Shown: positions 5,508 through 14,629, numbered from the stretch's first letter. The stretch: 64,000 bases of DNA from an uncultured Eubacteriales bacterium (GCA_934462705.1 CAKSIH010000002.1:1-64000), one strand, 5' to 3'. A program made the numbers and translations. Notes: generated by a model not told the origin, from the letters alone.

Positions 5508-7256
5508 TTAAAGTTTTGTGCCGCGAAAAACAATTCCTCGGCCGGAATCTACAGTGGCTAAGGTGCCACTTTCTAAAAGATTAGTTGCATTTTTTGCATT
5601 TATTATTACTGGTTTATTATTTGCAAATCCTAGAACTGCAGCGTGAGAGTCTTCATCTACATCTTCTGTCACAATTGCAGATGCTGCTTTTATGATGTCT
5701 AAAATTTCATTAGATGTCTTAGGAATAACAAGTATATTGCCCTGCTTAAATTTCTTTTTAGCTTCGTCTTCATTTTTACATACACAAAGGATACCACTTG
5801 CAGATAAATTTGTAACACCGTGCCCCGAAATTAAAACATCGCCAACTAAGTGGACTTTTATAAGATTTGTACTACCTGAGATACCAAGAGGGATTCCAAC
5901 AGTTATAACAGCAATATCACCATCTTTAACAATTCCATGTTTGTAGGCCGTTTCAACAGTGTGATTAAATAGTTCATCAGTGCTGGGCTTTTCGGTCATG
6001 TATAGCGGAATTACACCCCAAGATAAATTCATTTGCCTTAAAACAGTTTCATCTGAAGCACCACCTACAATTGTACAATCTGGCCGATATTTTGATATCA
6101 TACGAATTGTTCGGCCAGACTTAGACATTGCAATAATTGCAACAGCACCAAGATCATGAGCAGTTGTGCATGTTGCATGTGAAACTGCAGAAGTTATATT
6201 TGGTTTTTCAGTTATTTCTCTTTTTGAAAATCGTTTTTTATAGTCAATATCTTGTTCGGTCCTTTTAGCAATAGCGGCCATGGTTTTTAGTGCCAAAACA
6301 GGATAATTTCCGGCTGCGGTTTCTCCAGAAAGCATAATAGCACTTGTTCCGTCATAGATTGCATTTGCAACATCATTTGATTCAGCTCTTGTGGGCCTTG
6401 GGTTTTTAACCATAGATTCAAGCATTTGTGTAGCAGTTATTACATGTTTTCCTGCGGCATATGCTTTGTGTATTAATTTTTTTTGCATTACTGGGACATC
6501 TTCTATAGGAATTTCAACCCCGAGGTCACCTCTTGCTACCATTATTCCATCTGCAACTTTTATTATTTCATCTATATTTTTTACGCCTTCTAAGTTCTCT
6601 ATTTTAGCAATTATATTTATATGTTCACCATTAAGCTTTTGAAGTTCAGAGCGTAAAGTGATTATGTCATCGGCAGTTCTTGTAAATGAAGCGGCGATAA
6701 AATCAAAGTTTTCCTCTACAGCAAATTTTATGTCTTTATAATCTGCATCACTGATAAATGGCATAGAAAGTTTAATAGAAGGAACATTTATACTTTTATT
6801 TGCAGATAAAGTTCCGTTATTAAGCACGGTACATACAATGTCGGTATCAGAAATGCTTTTAACTTTCATTCCAATGAGACCATCATCAATTAAAATAATG
6901 TTTCCAATAGATATATCATTTATAAGCCCAGGAAATGTTACACTAACTATAGAATTATCACCGATAATATCTCTGCTTGTTAAGGTAAAAACGTCATTCT
7001 TTTTTAAGGTTATTTTTGGTGTGCTAAAACTTTTTATTCTTATCTCGGGTCCCTTTGTATCAAGTAATAAGGCGACAGGGAGATTAAGTTCCTTACGAAC
7101 TTCTTTAACCATATCAGCTCGAATTTTTTGAAACTTTTGGTTTTGATGAGACATATTAAGCCTTGCAACGTCCATTCCGTTTAACATTAGTTGTTTAATT
7201 ATTTCTCTGTTATCAGTGGATGGCCCAAGAGTACAGATTATCTTTGTCTTTTTCAT
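5508..7256 (-). CDS. pyk: Pyruvate kinase with C-terminal PEP-utiliser-like domain
   Basis: A 582-residue enzyme converting phosphoenolpyruvate and ADP to pyruvate and ATP. The ATG at 7256 (MKKTKIICTLGPSTDN) fits the family start and a GGAG site. Visible motifs are MSH and LLDTKGPEIR near the N-terminus, AKIEN and MVARGDLGVEIP in the barrel, and the TQMLESM and NDVANAIYDGTSAIMLSGE region. After the ~470-residue core there is an extra ~100-residue phosphohistidine-swivel-like domain (LISGHGVTNLSASG, then a VTEDVDEDSHAAVLGF segment), as in Bacillus-type Pyk. It is a single gene with its own promoter and terminator. Confidence 0.95.
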   Translation of the reverse strand: MKKTKIICTLGPSTDNREIIKQLMLNGMDVARLNMSHQNQKFQKIRADMVKEVRKELNLPVALLLDTKGPEIRIKSFSTPKITLKKNDVFTLTSRDIIGDNSIVSVTFPGLINDISIGNIILIDDGLIGMKVKSISDTDIVCTVLNNGTLSANKSINVPSIKLSMPFISDADYKDIKFAVEENFDFIAASFTRTADDIITLRSELQKLNGEHINIIAKIENLEGVKNIDEIIKVADGIMVARGDLGVEIPIEDVPVMQKKLIHKAYAAGKHVITATQMLESMVKNPRPTRAESNDVANAIYDGTSAIMLSGETAAGNYPVLALKTMAAIAKRTEQDIDYKKRFSKREITEKPNITSAVSHATCTTAHDLGAVAIIAMSKSGRTIRMISKYRPDCTIVGGASDETVLRQMNLSWGVIPLYMTEKPSTDELFNHTVETAYKHGIVKDGDIAVITVGIPLGISGSTNLIKVHLVGDVLISGHGVTNLSASGILCVCKNEDEAKKKFKQGNILVIPKTSNEILDIIKAASAIVTEDVDEDSHAAVLGFANNKPVIINAKNATNLLESGTLATVDSGRGIVFRGTKL

Positions 7257-7302
7257 GGTAATTAATCTCCAGTCAATTTTAATTTTAACAAGAATTATCA
7301 TA

Positions 7303-7331
7303 ATTATAGCACAATAGCATAGTTTTGCAAA
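7303..7331 (-). promoter_or_regulatory. Promoter of pyk
   Basis: On the minus strand TTTGCA (7326-7331), a 17-bp spacer and TATAAT (7303-7308). The -35 box is imperfect. Confidence 0.55.
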
Positions 7332-7434
7332 AATTATATTTAAAAATTTTTAAGCAATACGGGACGAATTTCGTTGAAAAATTTGTTTTACAGTTGTAAA
7401 CTTAATATAGTTAAAAATTATGGAGGCTAAAGTC

Positions 7435-8316
7435 TTGAAGTTATTTAAAGATTGCACAGATACTGTAGAAATAAAAAGATTTGAAACAATAGATGCAGAA
7501 CCATTGTTTGCATGTAAGGCTAGGGGCAGTTTTATGAAAAGATTATCTAAATCTACGCCATGGCTGCGCATAAATTGCAATAAAGACCATAAAAGGAAAA
7601 TGAAAATGAAGCTTGCGTTGATATTGCTTCCAGTAGTTATCATAGGTGCATTAACCGGTGGAGCTTGTGTTTCTGTGAATGAATATAAAAGAGGATATAA
7701 GGACTTTTTTAATGAATCTAATGATGTTACTTTAAAGGAGCCAAAAGCTAGCGGCGAAGATTGCAAAATTATACTTATAAACAATAAAAATGCTAATAAA
7801 AATAATTTTACCCCAAGTTTGGATTTTTATGAGGGATTAAAGTTTGAAAAAAGTATAATTAAAGATTTACAAAAATTAATGAGTGCAGCTAAGGAAAATG
7901 GTTGCAACTTGAAAGTTAAAAACGGATACTTAAGTGAAGACACTTTAAATTCGGCATATAGCAAAATTGTAAAGAATTTAATGGAAAATGAAGGCTACAC
8001 ACAAGTAAGAGCTGAAGATAGGGCACAAAAAATGGTTTCAAATGCAAAATATTCTGAATATACTACGGGTTTATTAGTTGATATTGTTCCATTGCAAAAT
8101 GGTACTGATTCAAATGACTATCGGTGGCTTATTAGAAATTGTGCAGATTATGGCTTTATTTTAAGATATCCTAAAGATAAAGAAAATAAAACGGGAAGAG
8201 ACTATAATCCGTATTGTTTTAGACATGTAGGAATAGAAAATGCAAAGAAAATGAGATCTTTGGCAAGGTGCCTTGAGGAATACTGCATGTATTTAAAACT
8301 AGATTATAAATATTAA
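7435..8316 (+). CDS. VanY-like (M15B) membrane protein lacking catalytic residues
   Basis: A 293-residue protein from a TTG start at 7435, placed eight bases after GGAGG. An ATG five codons earlier has no ribosome site. It has a ~57-residue cytoplasmic N-terminus, one membrane segment (58-78) and an external D,D-carboxypeptidase-like domain. The fold signatures are clear: SEYTTGLLVD at 207-216 and the DYGFILRYPKDKENKTG segment. However, the family zinc/catalytic residues in SxHxxGxAxD and EPWH appear as Tyr209 for His, Asn258 for the catalytic Glu and Cys261 for the second His; only Asp216 remains. It is probably a non-catalytic binder of peptidoglycan stem peptides or a regulator. Inactivity is inferred from motif comparison. 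Confidence 0.8.
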   Translation: MKLFKDCTDTVEIKRFETIDAEPLFACKARGSFMKRLSKSTPWLRINCNKDHKRKMKMKLALILLPVVIIGALTGGACVSVNEYKRGYKDFFNESNDVTLKEPKASGEDCKIILINNKNANKNNFTPSLDFYEGLKFEKSIIKDLQKLMSAAKENGCNLKVKNGYLSEDTLNSAYSKIVKNLMENEGYTQVRAEDRAQKMVSNAKYSEYTTGLLVDIVPLQNGTDSNDYRWLIRNCADYGFILRYPKDKENKTGRDYNPYCFRHVGIENAKKMRSLARCLEEYCMYLKLDYKY

Positions 8317-8318
8317 AT

Positions 8319-8354
8319 AAAATCCCTTCAGGTAATGCTGAAGGGATTTTTTAC
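8319..8354. terminator. Bidirectional terminator
   Basis: The inverted repeat AATCCCTTCA (8321-8330) / TGAAGGGATT (8339-8348) has T runs on the + side and A/T flanks on the other. It separates the VanY-like gene from convergent sdaAA. Confidence 0.8.
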
Positions 8355-9223
8355 TGTTCAAAAATCTTTTTTCTTACTTGAATACCGGTGGGAGTACCGG
8401 CTAATCCACCAATTCCGGTTTCACGCAGCTCACAGGGTATAGATTTGCCTACAGCATACATTGCGCTTACAACTTCATCAAAAGGCACGAAACTTTTTAT
8501 ACCAGCAAGGGCCATGTCTGCGCAAAGCAATGCATTAACAACGCCAATAGCATTACGCTTTGCGCAAGGAATTTCAACAAGCCCCGCAATTGGGTCGCAT
8601 ACAAGACCCATAACATTTTTTAGTGCAATGGCAGCTGCATTGAAAGACTGCTCAGCATTGCCACCTTTCATTTCAACAATAGCAGCAGCAGCCATTGCTG
8701 CTGCACTACCACACTCTGCTTGACAACCGCCTTCAGCACCGGATAAAGTTGCATTTTTTTCGATAACAGAACCAACAGCAGCAGCCGTAGCAAAGGCATT
8801 AATTAAGAGGGTTTCTGAAGCGTTTATCTGTTTTGCAACCACGAACAAAGAAGCAGGTAAAATACCACAAGAACCAGCAGTTGGAGAAGCAACAATTTTA
8901 CCCATAGAGGTGTTGACTTCAAAGCAGGAAAGAGCATATGCGACACCTTTTAAGATGTCTTTAGAAAATATAGTATTACAGTTTTCTGCATATGTAAAAA
9001 GTCTTTTTGCATCACCGGATGTCAGACCGCTAATTGAAGGAATTTCTTTTTTTAATGTTTTTGAACAGGCATTTTTCATAATTTTTATAGAATTCTTTAG
9101 CTTTTCGCTAACGTCCTCAATACTGCAATTGCTCAAAATTGCTTCCGTTTCTATCGCGATTTGGCTTATAGGTTTATTTTGCTGTTTACACAATAACTTT
9201 AATTCATTAGCATTATTATACAT
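8351..9223 (-). CDS. sdaAA: L-serine dehydratase, alpha subunit
   Basis: A 290-residue subunit of the oxygen-sensitive [4Fe-4S] L-serine dehydratase, which deaminates L-serine to pyruvate and ammonia. The ATG at 9223 sits eight bases after GGAG, better than the TTG two codons upstream. Family blocks are visible: SPTAGSCGILPA, the GAEGGCQAECGSA segment with cluster-type Cys, and the region VCDPIAGLVEIPC. It ends GLAGTPTGIQVRKKIF. It follows sdaAB by 11 bp, so the two subunits are co-translated. Confidence 0.93.
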   Translation of the reverse strand: MYNNANELKLLCKQQNKPISQIAIETEAILSNCSIEDVSEKLKNSIKIMKNACSKTLKKEIPSISGLTSGDAKRLFTYAENCNTIFSKDILKGVAYALSCFEVNTSMGKIVASPTAGSCGILPASLFVVAKQINASETLLINAFATAAAVGSVIEKNATLSGAEGGCQAECGSAAAMAAAAIVEMKGGNAEQSFNAAAIALKNVMGLVCDPIAGLVEIPCAKRNAIGVVNALLCADMALAGIKSFVPFDEVVSAMYAVGKSIPCELRETGIGGLAGTPTGIQVRKKIFEQ

Positions 9224-9234
9224 TATCAAAACTC

Positions 9235-9900
9235 CTAAAATTTATATACAACAGACAGGAAACAAACTCCGTCTATTTTTGGAATTTCACTTAAAATATC
9301 TTTACAAACATCACCATCCATCTCAATGATTGTAATTGCAGTTTTCCCCTTACCTTCACGATTATTATAAAGAGAAACTATGTTTAAGTTTGCAAGTTCA
9401 AAAATACGAGTAATTTTACTTATCATGCCTACTTTATCAACATGCTTGACTATTATAGAGTTAAAGTTTCCAGAGATATCTGCATGAAATCCATTTATAG
9501 ATATAATTTTAATTTCCCCGCCTCCAATAGAAGAAGCAACTAGATTAAAGGTTTCACCGGATTTGGTAGTTAGCTCAGCTTTTACTGTATTAGGGTGAAC
9601 ATTTCCAAGATCAGTAGGAACAAATTTTATATCAATTCCCTTGCCTTTAGCTATTTCTAGAGAATGAATTATTCTTTCATCATCAGTTTCCATTCCTAAA
9701 ATTCCTCCCACAAGAGCCCTGTCTGTACCATGTCCTTTATATGTTTTAGCAAAGGAACCGTGTAAGAAAAAAGTGACCGAGGAAATATCCTTACCGGCAA
9801 CGGAACGACACATTCTGCCTATTCTTACGGCACCGGCGGTATGGGAACTTGAGGGGCCAATCATTGCAGGACCAAGAATGCCAAATAATCCTCTACACAT
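9235..9900 (-). CDS. sdaAB: L-serine dehydratase, beta subunit
   Basis: A 221-residue beta subunit. The ATG at 9900 is chosen for AAGGAGGACTT before it and the family start CRGLFGILGPAMIGPSSSHT. The N-terminal part carries PSSSHTAGAVRIG and HGSFAKTYKGHGTD, typical of the beta domain. The last ~75 residues form an ACT domain (FNSIIVKHVDKVGMISKIT), usually a serine-binding regulatory site. It is the first gene of the sdaAB-sdaAA operon. Confidence 0.93.
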   Translation of the reverse strand: MCRGLFGILGPAMIGPSSSHTAGAVRIGRMCRSVAGKDISSVTFFLHGSFAKTYKGHGTDRALVGGILGMETDDERIIHSLEIAKGKGIDIKFVPTDLGNVHPNTVKAELTTKSGETFNLVASSIGGGEIKIISINGFHADISGNFNSIIVKHVDKVGMISKITRIFELANLNIVSLYNNREGKGKTAITIIEMDGDVCKDILSEIPKIDGVCFLSVVYKF

Positions 9901-9970
9901 AAGTCCTCCTTTTAATATACAAAAAAGCAAAAATTTTTTACCTAAAAGTATAATTTTATTTTAATTAAAT

Positions 9971-9999
9971 ATTATACTACAATCTTTATAAAAAATCAA
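9971..9999 (-). promoter_or_regulatory. Promoter of the serine dehydratase operon
   Basis: On the minus strand TTGATT (9994-9999), 17 bp, TATAAT (9971-9976), about 70 bp upstream of sdaAB. Confidence 0.7.
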
Positions 10000-10105
10000 T
10001 ACATGAGAAGTCGCGACAGTTTATTATCTTTTTATTTTTAATTTCCATATAGACTATTATTATTTTATAATGGTGATTATCGATACATAACAGTAAAATA
10101 ATAGC

Positions 10106-10134
10106 TTTACATATTTTCTTATTTGTGATATAAT
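10106..10134 (+). promoter_or_regulatory. Promoter of rpsO
   Basis: TTTACA (10106-10111), 17 bp and a perfect TATAAT (10129-10134). Confidence 0.78.
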
Positions 10135-10139
10135 AAATA

Positions 10140-10238
10140 AGAATTTAACCTAATCCACGGTTTAAGGATCATGCCTTTTAGGTACACACCCACCTTATAC
10201 TGTGAGTTAAGGAAATATTTTAAAAGGTGGTAATAAAG
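10140..10238 (+). promoter_or_regulatory. 5' leader of rpsO, possible S15-binding region
   Basis: About 100 nt of leader lie between the promoter and the GTG start. It includes ACGGTTTAAGG and AGTTAAGG segments and the ribosome site AAAGGTGG. Ribosomal protein S15 commonly autoregulates through such leaders, but the folds differ between bacteria. I cannot match a known class, so regulation here is inference. Confidence 0.35.
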
Positions 10239-10502
10239 GTGCTAAAGCAAGAAAAATTGGAAATTATTGAGAGATACGCATTACATGAGGGAGACACTGG
10301 TTCACCAGAGGTTCAAATTGCTCTTTTAACAAAAAGAATTAACGACTTAACAGATCATTTAAAGACTCATAAGAAGGACCATCACTCAAGAAGAGGTCTT
10401 TTAAAGATGGTTGGTCAGAGAAGGAATCTTTTGAATTACTTAACTAAAACTGATATTGAAAGGTACCGCAAAATTATAGCAGAGTTAGGTATCCGTAAGT
10501 AA
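10239..10502 (+). CDS. rpsO: 30S ribosomal protein S15
   Basis: An 87-residue primary 16S rRNA-binding protein of the small subunit. The GTG at 10239 lies eight bases after AAAGGTGG and gives the usual start ([20 protein letters not shown]). Family blocks [12 protein letters not shown], the DHHSRRGLL segment and RRNLLNYL are intact. It is followed by a terminator and then pnp, the conserved rpsO-pnp order. Confidence 0.96.
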   Translation: MLKQEKLEIIERYALHEGDTGSPEVQIALLTKRINDLTDHLKTHKKDHHSRRGLLKMVGQRRNLLNYLTKTDIERYRKIIAELGIRK

Positions 10503-10540
10503 AAATAACTTAGAAAAAGATTTTTTACTTATTTTGATAT

Positions 10541-10573
10541 TATGTGGGGGCAATTGCTCCCACATAATTTTTG
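10541..10573 (+). terminator. Terminator after rpsO
   Basis: The stem TATGTGGGGG / CTCCCACATA (10541-10566) is followed by ATTTTTGC. Some read-through into pnp is likely, since no clear pnp promoter is visible. Confidence 0.75.
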
Positions 10574-10580
10574 CACTTAT

Positions 10581-10663
10581 TAAAGAGGAAAGTATGGTTT
10601 TAGCAGTGAAACGATAATTTAATTTTTAAGTTATGGTTTTATTGCTAAACCTAAGCCTCTTTA
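10581..10663 (+). promoter_or_regulatory. Long stem-loop in the pnp leader
   Basis: Outer arms TAAAGAGG (10581-10588) and CCTCTTTA (10656-10663) enclose a second long stem, 10596-10612 with 10636-10651. Together they make an extended hairpin just before the pnp ribosome site. In Escherichia coli the pnp leader hairpin is cut by RNase III and lets PNPase repress itself. A similar role here is inferred from position and shape only. Confidence 0.55.
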
Positions 10664-10693
10664 AATATATTTATTTTGCTAGGAGGAAGTTAA

Positions 10694-12799
10694 ATGTTTA
10701 AAAATTATAGGGTATTTAAAACAATGTTTGCAGGAAGGCCGCTTGTAGTAGAAACAGGAAAAATAGCGCAGCTTGCAAATGGGTCTTGTTTTGTTCGCTA
10801 TGGAGATACAGTTGTTAATGTAGCGGTAACAGCTTCACAAAAGCCAAGAGAGGGGATAGATTTTTTCCCACTTTCTGTTGACTTCGAGGAAAAATTATAT
10901 TCAGTGGGAAAAATACCGGGTTCGTTCCTAAAAAGAGAGGGAAAGCCTAGTGAAAAAGCTATTTTGGTTTCAAGGGTAATAGATCGACCAATAAGACCAT
11001 TGTTCCCTAAGGACTTACGTAATGATGTATCAGTTGTTTGTACAACTATGTCTGTTGACCCGGATTGCTCCCCAGAAATCACAGCTATGGTAGGTACATC
11101 AATAGCACTTAGTATATCGGATATACCATGGAATGGCCCCATTTCAGGTGTGTCGGTAGGCCTTGTTGACGGCAAATTTGTTATTAATCCTACTGAAGAA
11201 CAAAAGAAGAAATCCGAGATGGCTGTAACTGTTGCTTCAACTGATAAGCTCATAGCAATGATAGAAGCAGGTGCAAATGAAGTTGACGATGAGACTATGT
11301 TTGACGGGATAATGGCAGGCCACGCTGCAAACCAAGAGATAATAGAATTTATTAAATCGATTCAGAAAGAAATAGGCAAGGCAAAATTTGAGTATGAAAG
11401 CGCTGTACCCGATGAAAAAATGCTGCAGGATATAAAGGAATTTGTTTTGGATGATTTAAAATTTGCCCTTGATACGAATGATAAGCTTGTTCGCGAAGAG
11501 CGCTTAAAGCCTATATATGAAAAAGTGCATAAAAAATTTGATGAAATATATGAGGATAGTAGTTCTAAAATAGATGAATGCATGTATAGAGCACAAAAGC
11601 ATATTGTGAGGCGTTGGTTGCTTGATAAACAGAAGCGTGTAGATGGGAGAAAGATGGATGAGATAAGACCGCTCGCAGCAGAGGTAGCGCTTTTGCCAAG
11701 AACACATGGGTCAGGTTTGTTTACAAGGGGTCAAACACAAGTTTTAACGGTAGCTACTTTAGGGTCAATAAATGATCAACAAGTGCTGGATGGAATAGAT
11801 GCAGAGGAAGAAAAAAGATATATACATCATTATAATTTTCCTTCGTACTCTGTAGGGGAAACAAAGCCGAGCAGAGGCCCGGGAAGAAGAGAAATTGGCC
11901 ATGGTGCTTTAGCAGAGCGTGCACTTGTTCCAGTTATCCCGCCAGTTGAGAAATTTCCATACACCATTAGGCTTGTCTCGGAAGTTGTATCATCAAACGG
12001 TTCTACGTCTCAAGGGGCTATTTGTGGCTCTACATTGGCGTTGATGGATGCTGGTGTGCCTATTAAGGCGCCGGTAGCTGGGATATCTTGCGGACTTGTA
12101 ACAGAAGGCGATCGATGGATGACCATGGTTGATATTCAAGGGCTTGAGGACTTTTTTGGAGATATGGATTTTAAAGTTGCAGGTACTCATAAAGGAATTA
12201 CGGCAATACAAATGGATTTAAAAATAGATGGACTGAATCCAGACATGATAAAAGAAGCTCTTTTAAAAACTCATAAAGCCCGAGACTATATTTTGGATGA
12301 AATAATGTTAAGAGCAATTTCTAATCCACGCAAGGAATTATCAAAATTTGCTCCCAAAATGCTCACTACTATTATAGCGGTGGATAAAATAAGGGAAGTA
12401 ATTGGAACAGGTGGAAAGGTAGTTCAAAAAATTTGTGCGGACTGTGATGTCAAAATAGATATTGAGGAAGATGGCCATATTTTTGTTTCTGGTGTGGATA
12501 TGAACAATTGCAAAAGAGCTTTAAATATAATAAAAACTATAGCTAATGATCCGGAAGTTGGAGCTATATATAAAGGAAAGATAGTGAAAATTATGGACTT
12601 TGGTGTTTTTGTTGAAATTGCTCCAGGAAAAGAGGGACTTTGCCATATTTCGCAGCTGGACGTTAAAAGAACTGAAAAAGTATCGGATGTTGCGAGCTTA
12701 GGCGATGAAATAATGGTGAAGGTAACAGGAATAGATGATAAGGGAAGAATTAATCTGTCTAGAAAAGAAGCTATTTTAGAAATGTCAAAAAAGGATTAA
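10694..12799 (+). CDS. pnp: Polyribonucleotide nucleotidyltransferase (PNPase)
   Basis: A 701-residue 3'-to-5' phosphorolytic exoribonuclease of mRNA decay. Two RNase PH-like domains are evident. The first begins GRPLVVETGKIAQLANG. The second begins VDGRKMDEIRPLAAEV and carries RTHGSGLFTRGQTQVL. A helical linker separates them. A KH domain (about 555-610, IREVIGTGGKVVQ) and an S1 domain (about 620-690, GKIVKIMDFGVFVE) end the protein. The length is normal and the start has AGGAGGAAG. Confidence 0.97.
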   Translation: MFKNYRVFKTMFAGRPLVVETGKIAQLANGSCFVRYGDTVVNVAVTASQKPREGIDFFPLSVDFEEKLYSVGKIPGSFLKREGKPSEKAILVSRVIDRPIRPLFPKDLRNDVSVVCTTMSVDPDCSPEITAMVGTSIALSISDIPWNGPISGVSVGLVDGKFVINPTEEQKKKSEMAVTVASTDKLIAMIEAGANEVDDETMFDGIMAGHAANQEIIEFIKSIQKEIGKAKFEYESAVPDEKMLQDIKEFVLDDLKFALDTNDKLVREERLKPIYEKVHKKFDEIYEDSSSKIDECMYRAQKHIVRRWLLDKQKRVDGRKMDEIRPLAAEVALLPRTHGSGLFTRGQTQVLTVATLGSINDQQVLDGIDAEEEKRYIHHYNFPSYSVGETKPSRGPGRREIGHGALAERALVPVIPPVEKFPYTIRLVSEVVSSNGSTSQGAICGSTLALMDAGVPIKAPVAGISCGLVTEGDRWMTMVDIQGLEDFFGDMDFKVAGTHKGITAIQMDLKIDGLNPDMIKEALLKTHKARDYILDEIMLRAISNPRKELSKFAPKMLTTIIAVDKIREVIGTGGKVVQKICADCDVKIDIEEDGHIFVSGVDMNNCKRALNIIKTIANDPEVGAIYKGKIVKIMDFGVFVEIAPGKEGLCHISQLDVKRTEKVSDVASLGDEIMVKVTGIDDKGRINLSRKEAILEMSKKD

Positions 12800-12828
12800 T
12801 TTTAATGGTTAATAAAATTTAATAAGAC

Positions 12829-12890
12829 ATGGGCGATCAAAAATTTTTACCAGTATTTTTGGAAAAATGAAAATTTCGACCGCCTATTTT
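12829..12890 (+). terminator. Possible terminator after pnp
   Basis: An imperfect inverted repeat with ends GGGCG and CGCCT is followed by eight T. The inner stem is poor, so the call rests mainly on the T-tract and position. Confidence 0.35.
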
Positions 12891-12975
12891 TTTTAACAAA
12901 AAACTCAATAATTCAACAAAACAAGTTTGTTATAATCTTTAATATAAAAATATTTCAAAAAGGGAGATTTTGAAA

Positions 12976-13830
12976 TTGCCAAAAGATTATAATAACCATA
13001 TAGAATCATTTTCAATTGATTACAGAGAAGAAAGTAAACCGATAAAACATAAGAGCAACACGAAGCCGGTTACGGGGCATAGTTTACCAATAAAAAAAGA
13101 AAAAGATATTATAAAAAAGAAAAATACAAATGTGTACCCTAGAACAGTAAACAAAAAAGAAAAAGAAGCACCAAAATACGAAGTATATATAAATACCAAA
13201 TCAAAGAACCCATATAGGGGTGTAATAATTGCTCTCACAATAATTTTAACTATCATTGGAGTAGGAATTTTTACCTCAGCATTAAATAAAACCAGTATTA
13301 TGACAGCAGAACCAATAAGTTATAACAGCTTTAATGGCTTTTTATATCCGGTAGTAATGCAGGATCCAGGAGAGTTTTCGTCGCCGGAAAATGCCGATAA
13401 AAATGTTGTTATTTCATCGAGCATATGGATGACAATTTTTAGAAACAAAGTAGAAAGTTATAATAATTTTGATGATCAAGGATATGCATTAATTCCGATA
13501 TCAGAGATAAAGGAGTCTTGTTTGGCACTATTTTGCAATGAAAATTTGATAAATTTTTCAGAAACGATACATGGCCCATTTTTTTACTATAATCCGGGAG
13601 AAGAGTCGATGCATGTAGGAGCAATAAGCAATCAAGGCAGGCCTTTGCCTCAAATAAAAGATGTAAAAGAAAATGAAAAAGAGCTTATCTTTACAGTAGA
13701 CTATGTATTAATAGGCAGTCCAGAGGAGGATTCCAATCAAAGAGATGTAATAAAAACCATGATATATACCATGCGTTTAAATGAAAAAACAGATAAATAC
13801 TATATTTATTCTGTTCAAAAAGCAGGGTAA
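12976..13830 (+). CDS. Single-pass membrane protein of unknown function
   Basis: A 284-residue protein, read from TTG at 12976 because GGGAG lies nine bases upstream. An in-frame TTG two codons earlier is too close to that site. The first ~75 residues are strongly basic and Lys-rich (cytoplasmic side). One membrane helix follows (RGVIIALTIILTIIGVGIF). The remaining ~180 residues are outside and look globular, with acidic surface and several aromatic strands (GPFFYYNPGEESMHVG). I recognise no family. Its stop codon directly abuts the stop of the convergent gene at 13831. Confidence 0.75.
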   Translation: MPKDYNNHIESFSIDYREESKPIKHKSNTKPVTGHSLPIKKEKDIIKKKNTNVYPRTVNKKEKEAPKYEVYINTKSKNPYRGVIIALTIILTIIGVGIFTSALNKTSIMTAEPISYNSFNGFLYPVVMQDPGEFSSPENADKNVVISSSIWMTIFRNKVESYNNFDDQGYALIPISEIKESCLALFCNENLINFSETIHGPFFYYNPGEESMHVGAISNQGRPLPQIKDVKENEKELIFTVDYVLIGSPEEDSNQRDVIKTMIYTMRLNEKTDKYYIYSVQKAG

Positions 13831-14175
13831 TTACATTAACAAGTACATTAAGGCCATTATTAAAATAGGATTAGTATCTTCGTCTAAAAATATAAATATA
13901 AGAATTAAAATAAGGCTTTTTTCTGGGTCGGAAAAAAGTACGTCAATTAGGCTAGGTTTTTTTAAAGCTTCTTTTGAAGATTCACTATGCTCTGTAAAAC
14001 AGTCAAGTTTTTTTTGATTTTCGCATTTTTCTTTTTCATTTTCAGTATTTCGTGTACTCTCATTTTTTTCAAAATGAGAGTTTTTTTTAGCACGTGTGTT
14101 CATTTCATGAGCTCTTTTAATAGCTTCTTGCTGCATTTTTTTCATATCTTCAGAACTTTCAAAACCGTTTTTCAT
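13831..14175 (-). CDS. Small charged protein with hydrophobic tail
   Basis: A 114-residue unknown protein, start supported by GAGGGTATATA. The N-terminal ~80 residues are highly charged and Lys/Glu rich with little hydrophobic content, probably disordered or coiled. The C-terminal third holds KSLILILIFIFLD and PILIMALMYLLM, two short hydrophobic segments that could hairpin into the membrane. It is the last of three small minus-strand genes (14878 to 13831) that look like an operon. Confidence 0.6.
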   Translation of the reverse strand: MKNGFESSEDMKKMQQEAIKRAHEMNTRAKKNSHFEKNESTRNTENEKEKCENQKKLDCFTEHSESSKEALKKPSLIDVLFSDPEKSLILILIFIFLDEDTNPILIMALMYLLM

Positions 14176-14264
14176 TATATACCCTCATTAACTTCTTTAT
14201 TAAATATGTTTATAAAATAATTACACAGTGCACATAATTATTATGGTGCACTGTGGCACAAAAT

Positions 14265-14600
14265 TTAAAATTGAAAGATGTCCTGTTCTTTTAAAATGGG
14301 AAGTATTTTAAAAATTTGCATCATTTTAATAGCTTCATCAAGCTTTTTTTGCCGCTTATCTTTTAGATGGGGCCTTAAAGCTTTAAGAAATTTAGTATTT
14401 TCGTCTTCTTTATTTACGGAGGACAAAAGGGGCATTATTTTCATAACTTTAGCCATTGCATCGACAGGAATATTCTCTATTGGAGAAGAATTATCGGAAG
14501 CTTTTTGATTCAGGTTTTCATCATTATTGGATTGCAAAGACAGTAGCCCTGTTAAGCTTTTTATTTTATCAAGGCTATCTTTATTGCCTATCATTTGCAT
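14265..14600 (-). CDS. Small helical protein, start uncertain
   Basis: About 111 residues, rich in Leu/Lys/Asp, predicted all-helical (IKSLTGLLSLQSNNDENLN, then VDAMAKVMKIMPLLSSV). The ATG at 14600 has no good ribosome site. The frame stays open upstream with plausible codons (GGQLGGIDDLTGKL) into the end of the preceding gene, but no standard start is visible there. It may be translationally coupled. The downstream gene 14175-13831 may share its transcript. Function unknown. Confidence 0.55.
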   Translation of the reverse strand: MQMIGNKDSLDKIKSLTGLLSLQSNNDENLNQKASDNSSPIENIPVDAMAKVMKIMPLLSSVNKEDENTKFLKALRPHLKDKRQKKLDEAIKMMQIFKILPILKEQDIFQF

Positions 14601-14629
14601 TAATTTTCCGGTTAAGTCATCTATTCCGC

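Noticed and set aside
5508..7256. Several plus-strand frames across pyruvate kinase
   Set aside because: Antisense shadows with low-complexity hydrophobic translations and no start signals.
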